Shown here piece by piece: positions 50,264 through 58,112 of a stretch of 64,000 nucleotides of DNA. Made by a program: the position numbers and the translations under genes. Below the pieces are notes generated by a model, which was not told where the DNA came from, did no database searches, and worked only from the letters and a program-made list of their open reading frames with translations. The stretch is from the NCBI RefSeq assembly GCF_036327775.1, contig NZ_CP109598.1:3658001-3722000 (forward strand), in the 5' to 3' direction. Numbering within the stretch: the first letter of the stretch is position 1; the number at the start of each line of letters is the position of its first letter. Source of the DNA: Streptomyces sp. NBC_01498 (GTDB taxonomy: Bacteria > Actinomycetota > Actinomycetes > Streptomycetales > Streptomycetaceae).

Positions 50264-51103
50264 ATGGATTCGTACGACGACAAGGGTGAGAACCCGGAGC
50301 CACCACCCGGCCCCTCGCCCGGCCCGCAGCCGGGCCCACCCCCCGCCTCCTCGTCCGGCGGCCCCTCGTCCGGCCTCTCGTCCGCTACACAGCCGGAAGG
50401 CCCGCCGCGCGGTCCTTCACCCGGCCCGCCGCCCGCCGTCTCCCGGGGCATAGCCGGGCTCTCCTTCCCGTACCAGCTGGCCGCCGCGCTCGCTCTCGCC
50501 GTCGTCGGGCTGCTCGCCGTGGGCCATGTGGCCATGGTCTTCCTGCACGTCGCCCCGTCCAACACGGTCTCCAAGCAGTACGGCGAGCAGATCGGCGACT
50601 GGGTCTACCCCGAGTTCGAGCAGAACTGGAAGCTCTTCGCGCCCAACCCCCTCCAGCAGAACATCGCCGTCGAGGTGCGCGCCGAGGTCGAGGGGCCCGG
50701 CGGGTCGCGCCGTACGACCGACTGGATCAATCTGACCGCCGAGGACGGCGCGGCCATCCACGGCAACCCCTTCCCCAGCCATGTCGACCAGAACGAGCTG
50801 CGCCGGGGCTGGGACTTCTTCGTCGACTCCCACGACGACAAGGCCCGCCCCAACGGTCTGCGCGGGCAGCTCTCCGAGGGCTATATACGCCGGATAGTCA
50901 TGCTGCGCCTGGAGGCGCACGACCTCGGCGGGCCCGTCGAACGCATCCAGCTCCGGTCCGTCTCCCGGTCCGTCCAGGCGCCCCCGTGGAGCGGCGAGAA
51001 GACCAACACGCGGCCCGGCCACCGGGTCTTCCCGTGGTGGACCGTCACCTCCGGTGATCTGGCCGAAGGCGTCCGCAACGGCCGTACGGAGGACCGCGGA
51101 TGA
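50264..51103 (+). CDS. DUF5819 family membrane protein, SdpA-like
   Basis: A 279-residue protein with about 65 disordered Pro/Gly/Ser residues, one membrane helix (LAAALALAVVGLLAVGHVAM) and an exported domain with YPEFEQNWKLFAPNPLQQNI and DWINLTAEDGAAIHGNPFPS. The NWxLFAPNP wording is typical of the family paired with HTTM proteins. The stop overlaps the HTTM start by 4 bp. By analogy with SdpA-SdpB of Bacillus the pair may mature a secreted peptide or protein; this is inference. Confidence 0.85.
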   Translation: MDSYDDKGENPEPPPGPSPGPQPGPPPASSSGGPSSGLSSATQPEGPPRGPSPGPPPAVSRGIAGLSFPYQLAAALALAVVGLLAVGHVAMVFLHVAPSNTVSKQYGEQIGDWVYPEFEQNWKLFAPNPLQQNIAVEVRAEVEGPGGSRRTTDWINLTAEDGAAIHGNPFPSHVDQNELRRGWDFFVDSHDDKARPNGLRGQLSEGYIRRIVMLRLEAHDLGGPVERIQLRSVSRSVQAPPWSGEKTNTRPGHRVFPWWTVTSGDLAEGVRNGRTEDRG

Positions 51104-52392
51104 GCCGCCACACCCACGAGCCGACCGTCGACCGCAAGGCCCTCCTCGCCCTCCAGCGCGTCACCTCCCAGGCCCTCGGCCCGTACCAGAGCGCGATCGT
51201 CCGCATCGGGTTCGCCGCCGCCTGGCTTCTCTTCCTGCTGCGTGAACTGCCCCACCGCCGTGAGCTGTACGGCCCCGGCAGCCCGTGGAGCTGGGACATG
51301 GCCCAGCAACTGATCTCCGGCAACGGCGCGTTCACCACACTGATGTGGTCCGACAGCGGCGTCTGGTTCGAGAGCGTGTACGCCGTCGCCGTCCTGTCCA
51401 GCGTCCTGCTGATGCTCGGCTGGCGCACCCGCACCATGTCCGTGCTGTTCATGGTGGGCGTGCTGTCCCTCCAGAACCGCAGCATCTTCATGGGCGACGG
51501 CGGCGACAACGTCATCCATCTGATGGCGATCTATCTGGTGCTCACCCGCTGCGGCCGGGTCTGGTCGCTCGACGCCCGCCGGGAGGCCCGCGCCGCGCGC
51601 GCAGCGGCGACCGGCGGGGCCGCGCCGGTGGACCGGGTCGGGCCGGTCCTGTGGGCCGTGCTCGGTGTGGCCCTGCTGGGCACGCTGCTGGACCGGACCG
51701 GCGGCGAGTGGTGGCTGACGGCGCTGCTGTGGGCCCTGTGGGTCTCCCAGGGGCTGTGGTGGGCGGTGAACCGCCACGCGCCCGGCGGTGAGCTGCGCGC
51801 GCTGCTGGACGTCGTCGCGAACCTCGTGCACAACGCCACCCTCGTCGTGATCATGGCGGAGGTCTGTCTGATCTACGCCACGGCCGGCTGGTACAAGATC
51901 CAGGGCTCGCGCTGGCAGGACGGCACCGCCCTCTACTACCCGTTGCATCTGGACTACTTCGCCCCTTGGCCCGCCCTCTCCGACATCCTGGCGTCCAGCG
52001 GTGTGATCGTCATGGCGCTGACGTACGGCACGGTGATGGTGCAGGTCGCGTTCCCGTTCACACTCTTCAACCGGCGCGTCAAGAACGTGCTGCTGGTGGC
52101 GATGATGCTGGAGCACGCGGGGATCGCCGTCCTGCTCGGGCTGCCGTTCTTCTCGCTCGCGATGATCGCCGCCGACGCCGTCTTCCTGCCGACGGGTTTC
52201 CTGGTCAGGGTCGGCGAGGCGGCGACGACGCTACGACGGCGGTACACCGCCCGGCCGGGGGACCCGGAGCCGCGGGCTCCCGGGGGCTCGGTACCCGACC
52301 AGCGCCGGGTGGACGACGGCAAGGCGCTCCCGCACGACCCGGCGCCCCCGCCGCCCTCCGGCCCCGGCACGGACCCCTCGCTGGTGCGCTGA
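51100..52392 (+). CDS. HTTM-domain membrane protein, SdpB-like
   Basis: A 430-residue protein with at least eight membrane helices and the HTTM pattern of vitamin-K-carboxylase-like proteins (IVRIGFAAAWLLFLLRELPH, GDGGDNVIHLMAIYLVLT, YATAGWYKIQGSRWQDGTAL, HLDYFAPWP). The C-terminal 60 residues are disordered. It is coupled to the DUF5819 gene. The catalytic chemistry is unknown. Confidence 0.9.
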   Translation: MSRHTHEPTVDRKALLALQRVTSQALGPYQSAIVRIGFAAAWLLFLLRELPHRRELYGPGSPWSWDMAQQLISGNGAFTTLMWSDSGVWFESVYAVAVLSSVLLMLGWRTRTMSVLFMVGVLSLQNRSIFMGDGGDNVIHLMAIYLVLTRCGRVWSLDARREARAARAAATGGAAPVDRVGPVLWAVLGVALLGTLLDRTGGEWWLTALLWALWVSQGLWWAVNRHAPGGELRALLDVVANLVHNATLVVIMAEVCLIYATAGWYKIQGSRWQDGTALYYPLHLDYFAPWPALSDILASSGVIVMALTYGTVMVQVAFPFTLFNRRVKNVLLVAMMLEHAGIAVLLGLPFFSLAMIAADAVFLPTGFLVRVGEAATTLRRRYTARPGDPEPRAPGGSVPDQRRVDDGKALPHDPAPPPPSGPGTDPSLVR

Positions 52393-52421
52393 CGGCCCGC
52401 CCGGCCGCCTACGCTGGCGCG

Positions 52422-53174
52422 ATGAACGACTCCGACGCCGCGCACGCCCTGCGGCTGTGGCACGAGACCGCGCCGGGAGCCGTCGTCCTCGACGGCTTCC
52501 ACGCGCTGAAGCACGCCCTGCGGTTCGGGGCCGGCGTAAGGCTCGCCGTCACCAGTGACAAGGAGTCCGTGCTCGCCCTCGCGGCCGAACTCGCCGACGA
52601 CGTGACCGGCACCCTGCGGCGGTGTCTCGTGGAGGTGCCCGCCGCCGAGCTGCGCGCCCTGGTGCCGCAGGTGCACCCGACGCGGGTGGTGGCGCTCGCC
52701 GTCAGACCCGGGCGCCCGGAGAACCTGGCGAGGCTGGCCGCCGCCCCCCGGCGCTCCCCGGTCGTCGTCCTCGACAATCCGCGCAACCTCGGGAACGTGG
52801 GCGCGGTGGTGCGCCTCGCGGCCGGTTTCGGCGCGACCGGCGTGGTGACCACCGGGGACCTCGATCCCTGGCACCCGAACGTCGTCCGCGCGGGCGCCGG
52901 GCTGCACTTCGCCACCGCCGTGGAACGGCTGCCCCCGGACGCGTTCCCCCCGGGCCCGCTGTACGCCCTGGACCCGGAGGGCGCCGACATCCGCGCCGTG
53001 AGCATCCCCGACGACGCGCTGCTCGCCTTCGGCTCGGAGCGCCACGGGCTCTCCGCCGAACTGCGCGGGAGGGCCGACACATTGCTGGCCCTGCCGATGC
53101 GGCCCCAGGTCTCCAGCTACAACCTCGCCACCAGCGTGGCCATGACCCTGTTCCACTGGGGCGGGCCGAACTGA
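52422..53174 (+). CDS. TrmH/SpoU-family RNA 2'-O-methyltransferase
   Basis: A 250-residue SPOUT methyltransferase with the three knot motifs: NPRNLGNVGAVVRLA, FGSERHGLS and LPMRPQVSSYNLATSVAM. It methylates a ribose in tRNA or rRNA; the site is not known. The N-terminal part resembles the RNA-binding domain of this family. The ATG is exactly 6 nt after TACGCT (52410-52415) and has no ribosome site, which suggests a leaderless mRNA. Confidence 0.92.
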   Translation: MNDSDAAHALRLWHETAPGAVVLDGFHALKHALRFGAGVRLAVTSDKESVLALAAELADDVTGTLRRCLVEVPAAELRALVPQVHPTRVVALAVRPGRPENLARLAAAPRRSPVVVLDNPRNLGNVGAVVRLAAGFGATGVVTTGDLDPWHPNVVRAGAGLHFATAVERLPPDAFPPGPLYALDPEGADIRAVSIPDDALLAFGSERHGLSAELRGRADTLLALPMRPQVSSYNLATSVAMTLFHWGGPN

Positions 53175-53178
53175 CCGG

Positions 53179-53206
53179 CGCCCGGCCGCCGTCGGACGGC
53201 CGGGCG
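53179..53206. terminator. Hairpin between converging trmH-like and paaN genes
   Basis: CGCCCGGCCG and CGGCCGGGCG form a 10-bp stem around an 8-nt loop, 5 nt after one stop and 20 nt from the other, so it can serve both genes. Confidence 0.7.
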
Positions 53207-53226
53207 GCCGGGCCCGGGAGCCGGTG

Positions 53227-54936
53227 TCACGCCTGGCGGCGGACCTCCACCGTACGGAAGCGGTTGGCCACGAACGCCGCGTCGCACAGCGCCGCGTTCG
53301 CCGCCGGGTTGCCGCCGGAGCCGTGGAAGTCGGAGAACGCCGCGGTCTGGTTCACATAGACGCCGCCCGTCAGGTTCAGCGACAGCTGCGCCAGCTCCTC
53401 CAGACAGACGTCCTCGACGGCCCGCTCCGTCTCGGCCGACGTCGTGTACGCCCCGACCGTCATCGCGCCCTTGTCCCGCACCGTGCGGCGCAGCAGCTCC
53501 AGCGCCTCCTCGGTGGAGTCCACGGCGACCGCGAACGAGACCGGGCCGAAGCACTCGCTGAGATACGGCGCCTCGGAGCCGTTCGCCCCCTCCGCCGCGT
53601 CCCACTGCTTGCGCGAGCCGTCGGACGTGACGATCACGGGGGTGCGGACCACCGCGTCCGGGAAGTCCGGGTGGGCGATCTCGCGGGAGGCGAGGGCCAC
53701 CTCGCCCAGCGCGGCGGCGCCGTCCAGCCTCGCCCTCACATCCGGGTTGACCAGGGCGCCGAGCAGGCCGTTGGCGCGCGCGTCGTCGCCGAGCAGACCG
53801 CTCACGGAGGCGGCCAGGTCGGCCACGACCTCGTCGAACGACTTCGGGCCCGCGTCCGTCGTGATGCCGTCGCGCGGGATCAGGAGATTCTGCGGGGTGG
53901 TGCACATCTGGCCGCTGTACAGCGAGAGGGAGAACGCCAGGTTGGCGAGCATGCCCCGGTAGTTGTCGGTGGAGTCCACGACGACCGTGTTGACGCCGGC
54001 CTTCTCCGTGTAGACCTGCGCCTGGCGGGCGTTGACCTCAAGCCAGTCGCCGAAGGCGGTGGAACCCGTGTAGTCGATGATCTTGATCTCGGGCCGCACG
54101 GCCAGGGTCTTGGCGATGCCCTCGCCGGGGCGCTCGGCGGCCAGCGCGACCAGGTTCGGGTCGAAACCGGCCTCGGCCAGGACCTCGCGGGCCACCCGCA
54201 CCGTGAGCGCGAGGGGCAGCACCGCGCGCGGGTGCGGCTTGACGAGGACCGGGTTGCCGGTGGCCAGCGAGGCGAACAGGCCCGGATAGCCGTTCCACGT
54301 CGGGAAGGTGTTGCAGCCGATCAGCAGCGAAATGCCGCGCGGCGCCGTGGTGAAGGACTTCCGCAGCTCCAGGGGAGCGCGCTTGCCCTGCGGCTTGGAC
54401 CAGTCGGCGTCGGCGGGCGTACGGGTCTGCTCTCGGTACGCGTACGCCACCGCCTCCAGGCCGCGGTCCTGCGCGTGCGGGCCGCCCGCCTGGAACGCCA
54501 TCATGAACGCCTGGCCGCTGGTGTGCATCACGGCGTGGGCGAACTCGTGGGTACGGGCGCTGATCCGCGCCAGGATCTCCAGGCTCACCAGGGCGCGCGT
54601 CTCCGGACCCGCCGCGCGCCAGGCGCCCATGCCCGCGCGCATGGCGGGCAGCAGGACGTCCGGATCGGCGTGCGGATACTCGACGCCCAGCTCGGGGCCG
54701 TAGGGCGAGGTCTCGCCGCCCGTCCAGCCGTCGGTGCCCGGCTGGTCCAGGTCGAAACGGGTGTCGCGCAGGGCCTGGAACGCGGCCAGGCCGTCGGCGG
54801 GCGCGCTCTCGCCGTACGCCTTCGGGTGCTCGGGATGGGGCGACCAGTAGGCGCGCGTACCAATCGCGTCGAGGGCCCGGTCGAGCGTGGGCCGGTGCTT
54901 CTCGGTGAGCTGCTGGGGGCTGAGCTGGGCGGCCAT
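53227..54936 (-). CDS. paaN: Phenylacetate degradation aldehyde dehydrogenase PaaN
   Basis: A 569-residue member of the aldehyde dehydrogenase superfamily. Seen: GCNTFPTWNGYPGLFASLAT, VLVKPHPRAVLPLAL, IIDYTGSTAFGDWLEV (NAD-binding turn), LSLYSGQMCTTPQNLLIPRD with the catalytic Cys, and ECFGPVSFAVAV. It lacks the extra hydratase domain of PaaZ. It probably oxidises the ring-opened aldehyde in phenylacetate breakdown. GAGGAG precedes the ATG at 54936; the longer frame is rejected. It is divergent from paaH across an operator. Confidence 0.92.
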   Translation of the reverse strand: MAAQLSPQQLTEKHRPTLDRALDAIGTRAYWSPHPEHPKAYGESAPADGLAAFQALRDTRFDLDQPGTDGWTGGETSPYGPELGVEYPHADPDVLLPAMRAGMGAWRAAGPETRALVSLEILARISARTHEFAHAVMHTSGQAFMMAFQAGGPHAQDRGLEAVAYAYREQTRTPADADWSKPQGKRAPLELRKSFTTAPRGISLLIGCNTFPTWNGYPGLFASLATGNPVLVKPHPRAVLPLALTVRVAREVLAEAGFDPNLVALAAERPGEGIAKTLAVRPEIKIIDYTGSTAFGDWLEVNARQAQVYTEKAGVNTVVVDSTDNYRGMLANLAFSLSLYSGQMCTTPQNLLIPRDGITTDAGPKSFDEVVADLAASVSGLLGDDARANGLLGALVNPDVRARLDGAAALGEVALASREIAHPDFPDAVVRTPVIVTSDGSRKQWDAAEGANGSEAPYLSECFGPVSFAVAVDSTEEALELLRRTVRDKGAMTVGAYTTSAETERAVEDVCLEELAQLSLNLTGGVYVNQTAAFSDFHGSGGNPAANAALCDAAFVANRFRTVEVRRQA

Positions 54937-55017
54937 GACGGACCAACTCCTCGTCGAGCTGGGCGGGACGGGGGACATGTACGACTGCGGGACACGAGCG
55001 ACGGACAGAGTTAGAGT

Positions 55018-55035
55018 AACCGAACGATCGGTCGG
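55018..55035. promoter_or_regulatory. PaaR-type operator between paaN and paaH
   Basis: AACCGAACGATCGGTCGG is the exact reverse complement of the 18-bp site at paaA. It lies 82 bp upstream of paaN and 144 bp upstream of paaH. TACTCT, a -10-like hexamer for paaN, adjoins it on the minus strand. Confidence 0.8.
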
Positions 55036-55178
55036 GACAAGGGGGCTGTGGAAAACCCGGCCTGTCCCGTCCGGTGAACGGTCTTGTTCCGGTCGGATCC
55101 GGCTGAACACCATGCCGGACCGGCCTCCGGGGGAGGCTCCCGTACCGCGGCGGAAGCTCATACAGGAGGATCGGGTCC

Positions 55179-56708
55179 ATGACAGCAATCGAGCGCTCCC
55201 GCGTCGTCGCGGTGGTCGGCACCGGCACGATGGGGCAGGGCATCGCCCAGGTGGCTCTCGTCGCCGGCCACCCCGTGCGCCTCTACGACGCCCTGCCCGG
55301 CCGCGCCCTCGAAGCGGCCCGCGCCGTCGGCGCCCGGCTGGACCGGCTGACCGAGAAGGGCCGGCTGGACGCCGGTGCCCGCGACAGCGCCAAGGCCCGG
55401 CTGCTCCCCGCCGCCGAACTGACCGACCTCGCGGACGCCGCGCTCGTCGTCGAAGCCGTCCTGGAGCGACTGACCGTCAAACAGGAGCTGTTCGCGGCGC
55501 TGGAGGACATCGTCGGCGAGGACTGCGTGCTCGCCACCAACACCTCCTCCCTCTCCGTCACGGCCGTCGCCGGTCCCCTGCGCCACCCCGGCCGTGTCGT
55601 CGGCCTGCACTTCTTCAACCCCGCGCCGCTCATGCCGCTGGTCGAGGTCGTCAGCGGCCACGCCACCGACGAGCCGGCGGCCACCCGCGCCCGGGAGACG
55701 GCCGCGGCCTGGGGCAAGACACCGGTCCGCTGCGCCGACACCCCCGGCTTCGTCGTCAACCGCGTCGCCCGTCCCTTCTACGCCGAGGCGCTGCGGGTCC
55801 ACGAGGAGCGGGCCGCCGACCCGGCGACCATCGACGCCGTCCTGCGCGAGTCCGGCGGCTTCCGGATGGGCCCCTTCGAACTGACCGACCTGATCGGCCA
55901 GGACGTCAACGAGGCGGTCACCCGGTCCGTGTGGGAGTCCTTCTTCCAGGACGCCCGGTTCACGCCCTCGCTGGCCCAGCGGCGCCTCGTGGAGTCGGGC
56001 CGGCTCGGCCGCAAGTCGGGGCGCGGCTGGTTCTCGTACGAGGACGGCGCCCCCGCGCCCGTACCGCACACCGCGCCGCCCGCCGACCCGCCGTCGTCCG
56101 TCGTCGTCCGGGGCGAGCCGGCCGGGGCGGCGACGCTCCTCGAACTGATCGAGGAGGCCGGGATCGAGCTCATACGTAAAGAGGACGCGCCCCCCGGACT
56201 CCCCGGCCGGCTCGAACTGCCCTGCGGCACCGCGCTGTCCCTCACGGACGGCGCCGCCGCCGACAGCTCCGGCGAGCCTCTGATCCACTTCGACCTCGCG
56301 CTGGACTTCCGCACCGCGACCAGGACGGCCCTGGCGGCGTCCGCCTCGGTGCCCGACGAGTCGCTCCGTACGGCCGTCGGCCTCTTCCAGGCGCTCGGCA
56401 AGCGGGTCAGTGTGATCGCCGACGTCCCCGGCATGATCGTGGCGCGTACGGTCGCCATGCTCGTGGACTTCGCGCTGGACGCCGAGGCGCGGGGCGTCGC
56501 GTCCGCCGAGGACATCGACACCGCCATGCGGCTCGGCGTGAACTACCCGCGCGGGCCGCTCGACTGGGGCACGGAGCTGGGGGCGGGCCGGATCCTGCGG
56601 CTGCTGGAGCGGCTGCACGAGGAGTACCCGACGGGCCGGTACGCCGCCTCACGGGCCCTGCGCCGCCTTGCCGCCGCCGAGGCCGTACGGGAAGGGGCGG
56701 GCGCATGA
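55179..56708 (+). CDS. paaH: 3-hydroxyacyl-CoA dehydrogenase PaaH
   Basis: A 509-residue NAD-dependent dehydrogenase with GTGTMGQGIAQVALVAGH at the start, the catalytic segment GLHFFNPAPLMPLVEVV, TPGFVVNRVARPFYAEA and a second C-terminal helical domain that repeats the fold (VPGMIVARTVAMLVDFALD, GVNYPRGPLDWG). It oxidises 3-hydroxyadipyl-CoA in phenylacetate breakdown. AGGAGG lies 9 nt before the ATG. It overlaps the TetR gene by 4 bp. Confidence 0.94.
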   Translation: MTAIERSRVVAVVGTGTMGQGIAQVALVAGHPVRLYDALPGRALEAARAVGARLDRLTEKGRLDAGARDSAKARLLPAAELTDLADAALVVEAVLERLTVKQELFAALEDIVGEDCVLATNTSSLSVTAVAGPLRHPGRVVGLHFFNPAPLMPLVEVVSGHATDEPAATRARETAAAWGKTPVRCADTPGFVVNRVARPFYAEALRVHEERAADPATIDAVLRESGGFRMGPFELTDLIGQDVNEAVTRSVWESFFQDARFTPSLAQRRLVESGRLGRKSGRGWFSYEDGAPAPVPHTAPPADPPSSVVVRGEPAGAATLLELIEEAGIELIRKEDAPPGLPGRLELPCGTALSLTDGAAADSSGEPLIHFDLALDFRTATRTALAASASVPDESLRTAVGLFQALGKRVSVIADVPGMIVARTVAMLVDFALDAEARGVASAEDIDTAMRLGVNYPRGPLDWGTELGAGRILRLLERLHEEYPTGRYAASRALRRLAAAEAVREGAGA

Positions 56709-57301
56709 CGACTCCCAAGCGCGACACGTACACGCCCGAGACGCTGCTGACCGTCGCCGTCGCCGTCTTCAACGAACGCGGTTACGACGGCACGTCGATG
56801 GAGCATCTGTCGAAGGCCGCCGGGATCTCCAAGTCCTCGATCTACCACCATGTGACCGGCAAGGAGGAGCTGCTGCGCCGGGCGGTCAGCCGGGCCACGG
56901 ACGGCCTCTTCGGAATCCTGGACGAGCCGGGCGCCGGGCGCGGCCGGGCGATCGAGCAGGTCGAGTACGTGACGCGCCGGACCGTCGAGGTCCTGATGGC
57001 CGAGCTGCCCTACGTGACGCTGCTGCTGCGGGTGCGGGGCAACACCCGGACCGAGCGCTGGGCCATGGAGCGGCGGCGGGAGTTCGACCAGCGGGTCGCC
57101 GACCTGCTCAAGGCGGCGGCCAGCGACGGCGACCTTCGCGCGGACATGGACACCCGGCTGGCGACGAGGCTGCTGTTCGGCATGGTCAACTCGCTGGTGG
57201 AGTGGTACCGGCCGCAGGGGGCCGGCGGCTACGACAGCCACCAGGTGGCCGAGGCGGTCGTACGGATGGCCTTCGACGGGCTGCGTACCGGACCGGCGTA
57301 A
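56705..57301 (+). CDS. paaR: TetR-family regulator, probable PaaR
   Basis: A 198-residue repressor with the HTH LLTVAVAVFNERGYDGTSMEHL followed by SKAAGISKSSIYHHVTGKEEL, and a C-terminal ligand domain (PYVTLLLRVRGNTRTERWAM). It is translationally coupled to paaH by an ATGA overlap. PaaR proteins of this type repress paa genes until phenylacetyl-CoA binds. The palindromes at 50161, 55018 and probably 58040 are its likely sites. Confidence 0.88.
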   Translation: MTTPKRDTYTPETLLTVAVAVFNERGYDGTSMEHLSKAAGISKSSIYHHVTGKEELLRRAVSRATDGLFGILDEPGAGRGRAIEQVEYVTRRTVEVLMAELPYVTLLLRVRGNTRTERWAMERRREFDQRVADLLKAAASDGDLRADMDTRLATRLLFGMVNSLVEWYRPQGAGGYDSHQVAEAVVRMAFDGLRTGPA

Positions 57302-57353
57302 CCGGCTGCGGGATTCGGCGGCGGTGCGGAACGGCTCCGTCCGGTTCCGGGCC

Positions 57354-57398
57354 CCGTCCCGTCCGTCCCGTCCGTCCCGTCCGTCCCGTCCGTCCCGT
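57354..57398. repeat. Five tandem copies of a 9-bp unit
   Basis: CCGTCCCGT is repeated exactly five times between the converging paaR and lrp genes. It carries no frame. Confidence 0.9.
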
Positions 57399-57426
57399 CC
57401 GCTCCGTCCCGCCTGTCCCGGTGCCG

Positions 57427-57939
57427 TCAGGGCGCGGGCGGGGCGTTCTGGTCGAGGTCGGTCTCCTCGAAGACCAGCAGCGTGCGGGTGGACAGCACCT
57501 CGGGGATCGACTGGAGCCGGGTCAGCACCAGTTCGCGCAGCGTGCGGTTGTCCGGGGCGTGGACCAGCAGCAGCACATCGAAATCGCCGCTGACCAGGGC
57601 GATGTGGGTGGCTCCCGGCAGCTCCTGGAGCTGCTCGCGGACGGTCCGCCACGAGTTCTGCACGATCTTCAGGGTGATGTACGCGGAGGCGCCCTGACCT
57701 GCCCGTTCATGGTTGATCCGAGCACCGAAACCCCGGATGACGCGGTCCTCGACGAGCCGGTTGATCCGGGCGTACGCGTTGGCGCGCGACACATGGACCC
57801 GCTCGGCCACGGAGCGCACCGAGGCGCGGCCGTCCGCCTGGAGGATGCGCAGGATGTCGCGGTCGATCGCGTCCAGCGGCCGGGGTGGCGGCTCCTGCCC
57901 GCCCGTTCCCCACTCCCCGGCCATTTGTTCAGCCGCCAT
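57427..57939 (-). CDS. bkdR: Lrp/AsnC-family regulator of the bkd operon
   Basis: A 170-residue regulator: LDAIDRDILRILQADGRASV, then RSVAERVHVSRANAYARINR, is the HTH domain, and GDFDVLLLVHAPDNRTLREL with ATHIALVSG the RAM ligand domain. The gene is divergent from bkdABC, where BkdR-type Lrp proteins act as regulators. The ATG at 57939 follows GAGAGGTGGGG; a longer frame to 58041 is possible but has no site. The name is inferred from location. Confidence 0.88.
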   Translation of the reverse strand: MAAEQMAGEWGTGGQEPPPRPLDAIDRDILRILQADGRASVRSVAERVHVSRANAYARINRLVEDRVIRGFGARINHERAGQGASAYITLKIVQNSWRTVREQLQELPGATHIALVSGDFDVLLLVHAPDNRTLRELVLTRLQSIPEVLSTRTLLVFEETDLDQNAPPAP

Positions 57940-57997
57940 GGGCCCCACCTCTCCGTTCCTGGACACCCTGTGTCCATCACAGGCTGTGCAGAACCGT

Positions 57998-58006
57998 TTG
58001 TCCACA
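57998..58006 (+). promoter_or_regulatory. Isolated perfect DnaA box
   Basis: TTGTCCACA lies in the divergent bkdR-bkdA promoter region, 34 bp from the operator-like palindrome. Confidence 0.6.
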
Positions 58007-58039
58007 GGCTGAGGCCGCCAGTAGCCAAATTGGCGCGGC

Positions 58040-58057
58040 AACCGAACAATCGGTAGG
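58040..58057. promoter_or_regulatory. PaaR-like operator before the bkd operon
   Basis: AACCGAACAATCGGTAGG matches the paaN/paaH site at 16 of 18 positions and keeps both ACCG and CGGT arms. It lies 55 bp before the bkdA start and 100 bp from bkdR. It may bring the bkd operon under the same TetR protein. Confidence 0.65.
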
Positions 58058-58112
58058 TGAGGCGGACCACACCCCCGCGCCGCCCACGCCCGCCCCGAAG
58101 GAGGTGCACGCG

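Noticed and set aside
55047..55055. Further DnaA box TTTTCCACA in the paaN-paaH gap
   Set aside because: It has one mismatch, and single near-matches are expected by chance; only perfect or clustered boxes are reported.
57354..57398. CRISPR-like array
   Set aside because: It is a simple 9-bp tandem repeat without spacers, and no cas genes are present.
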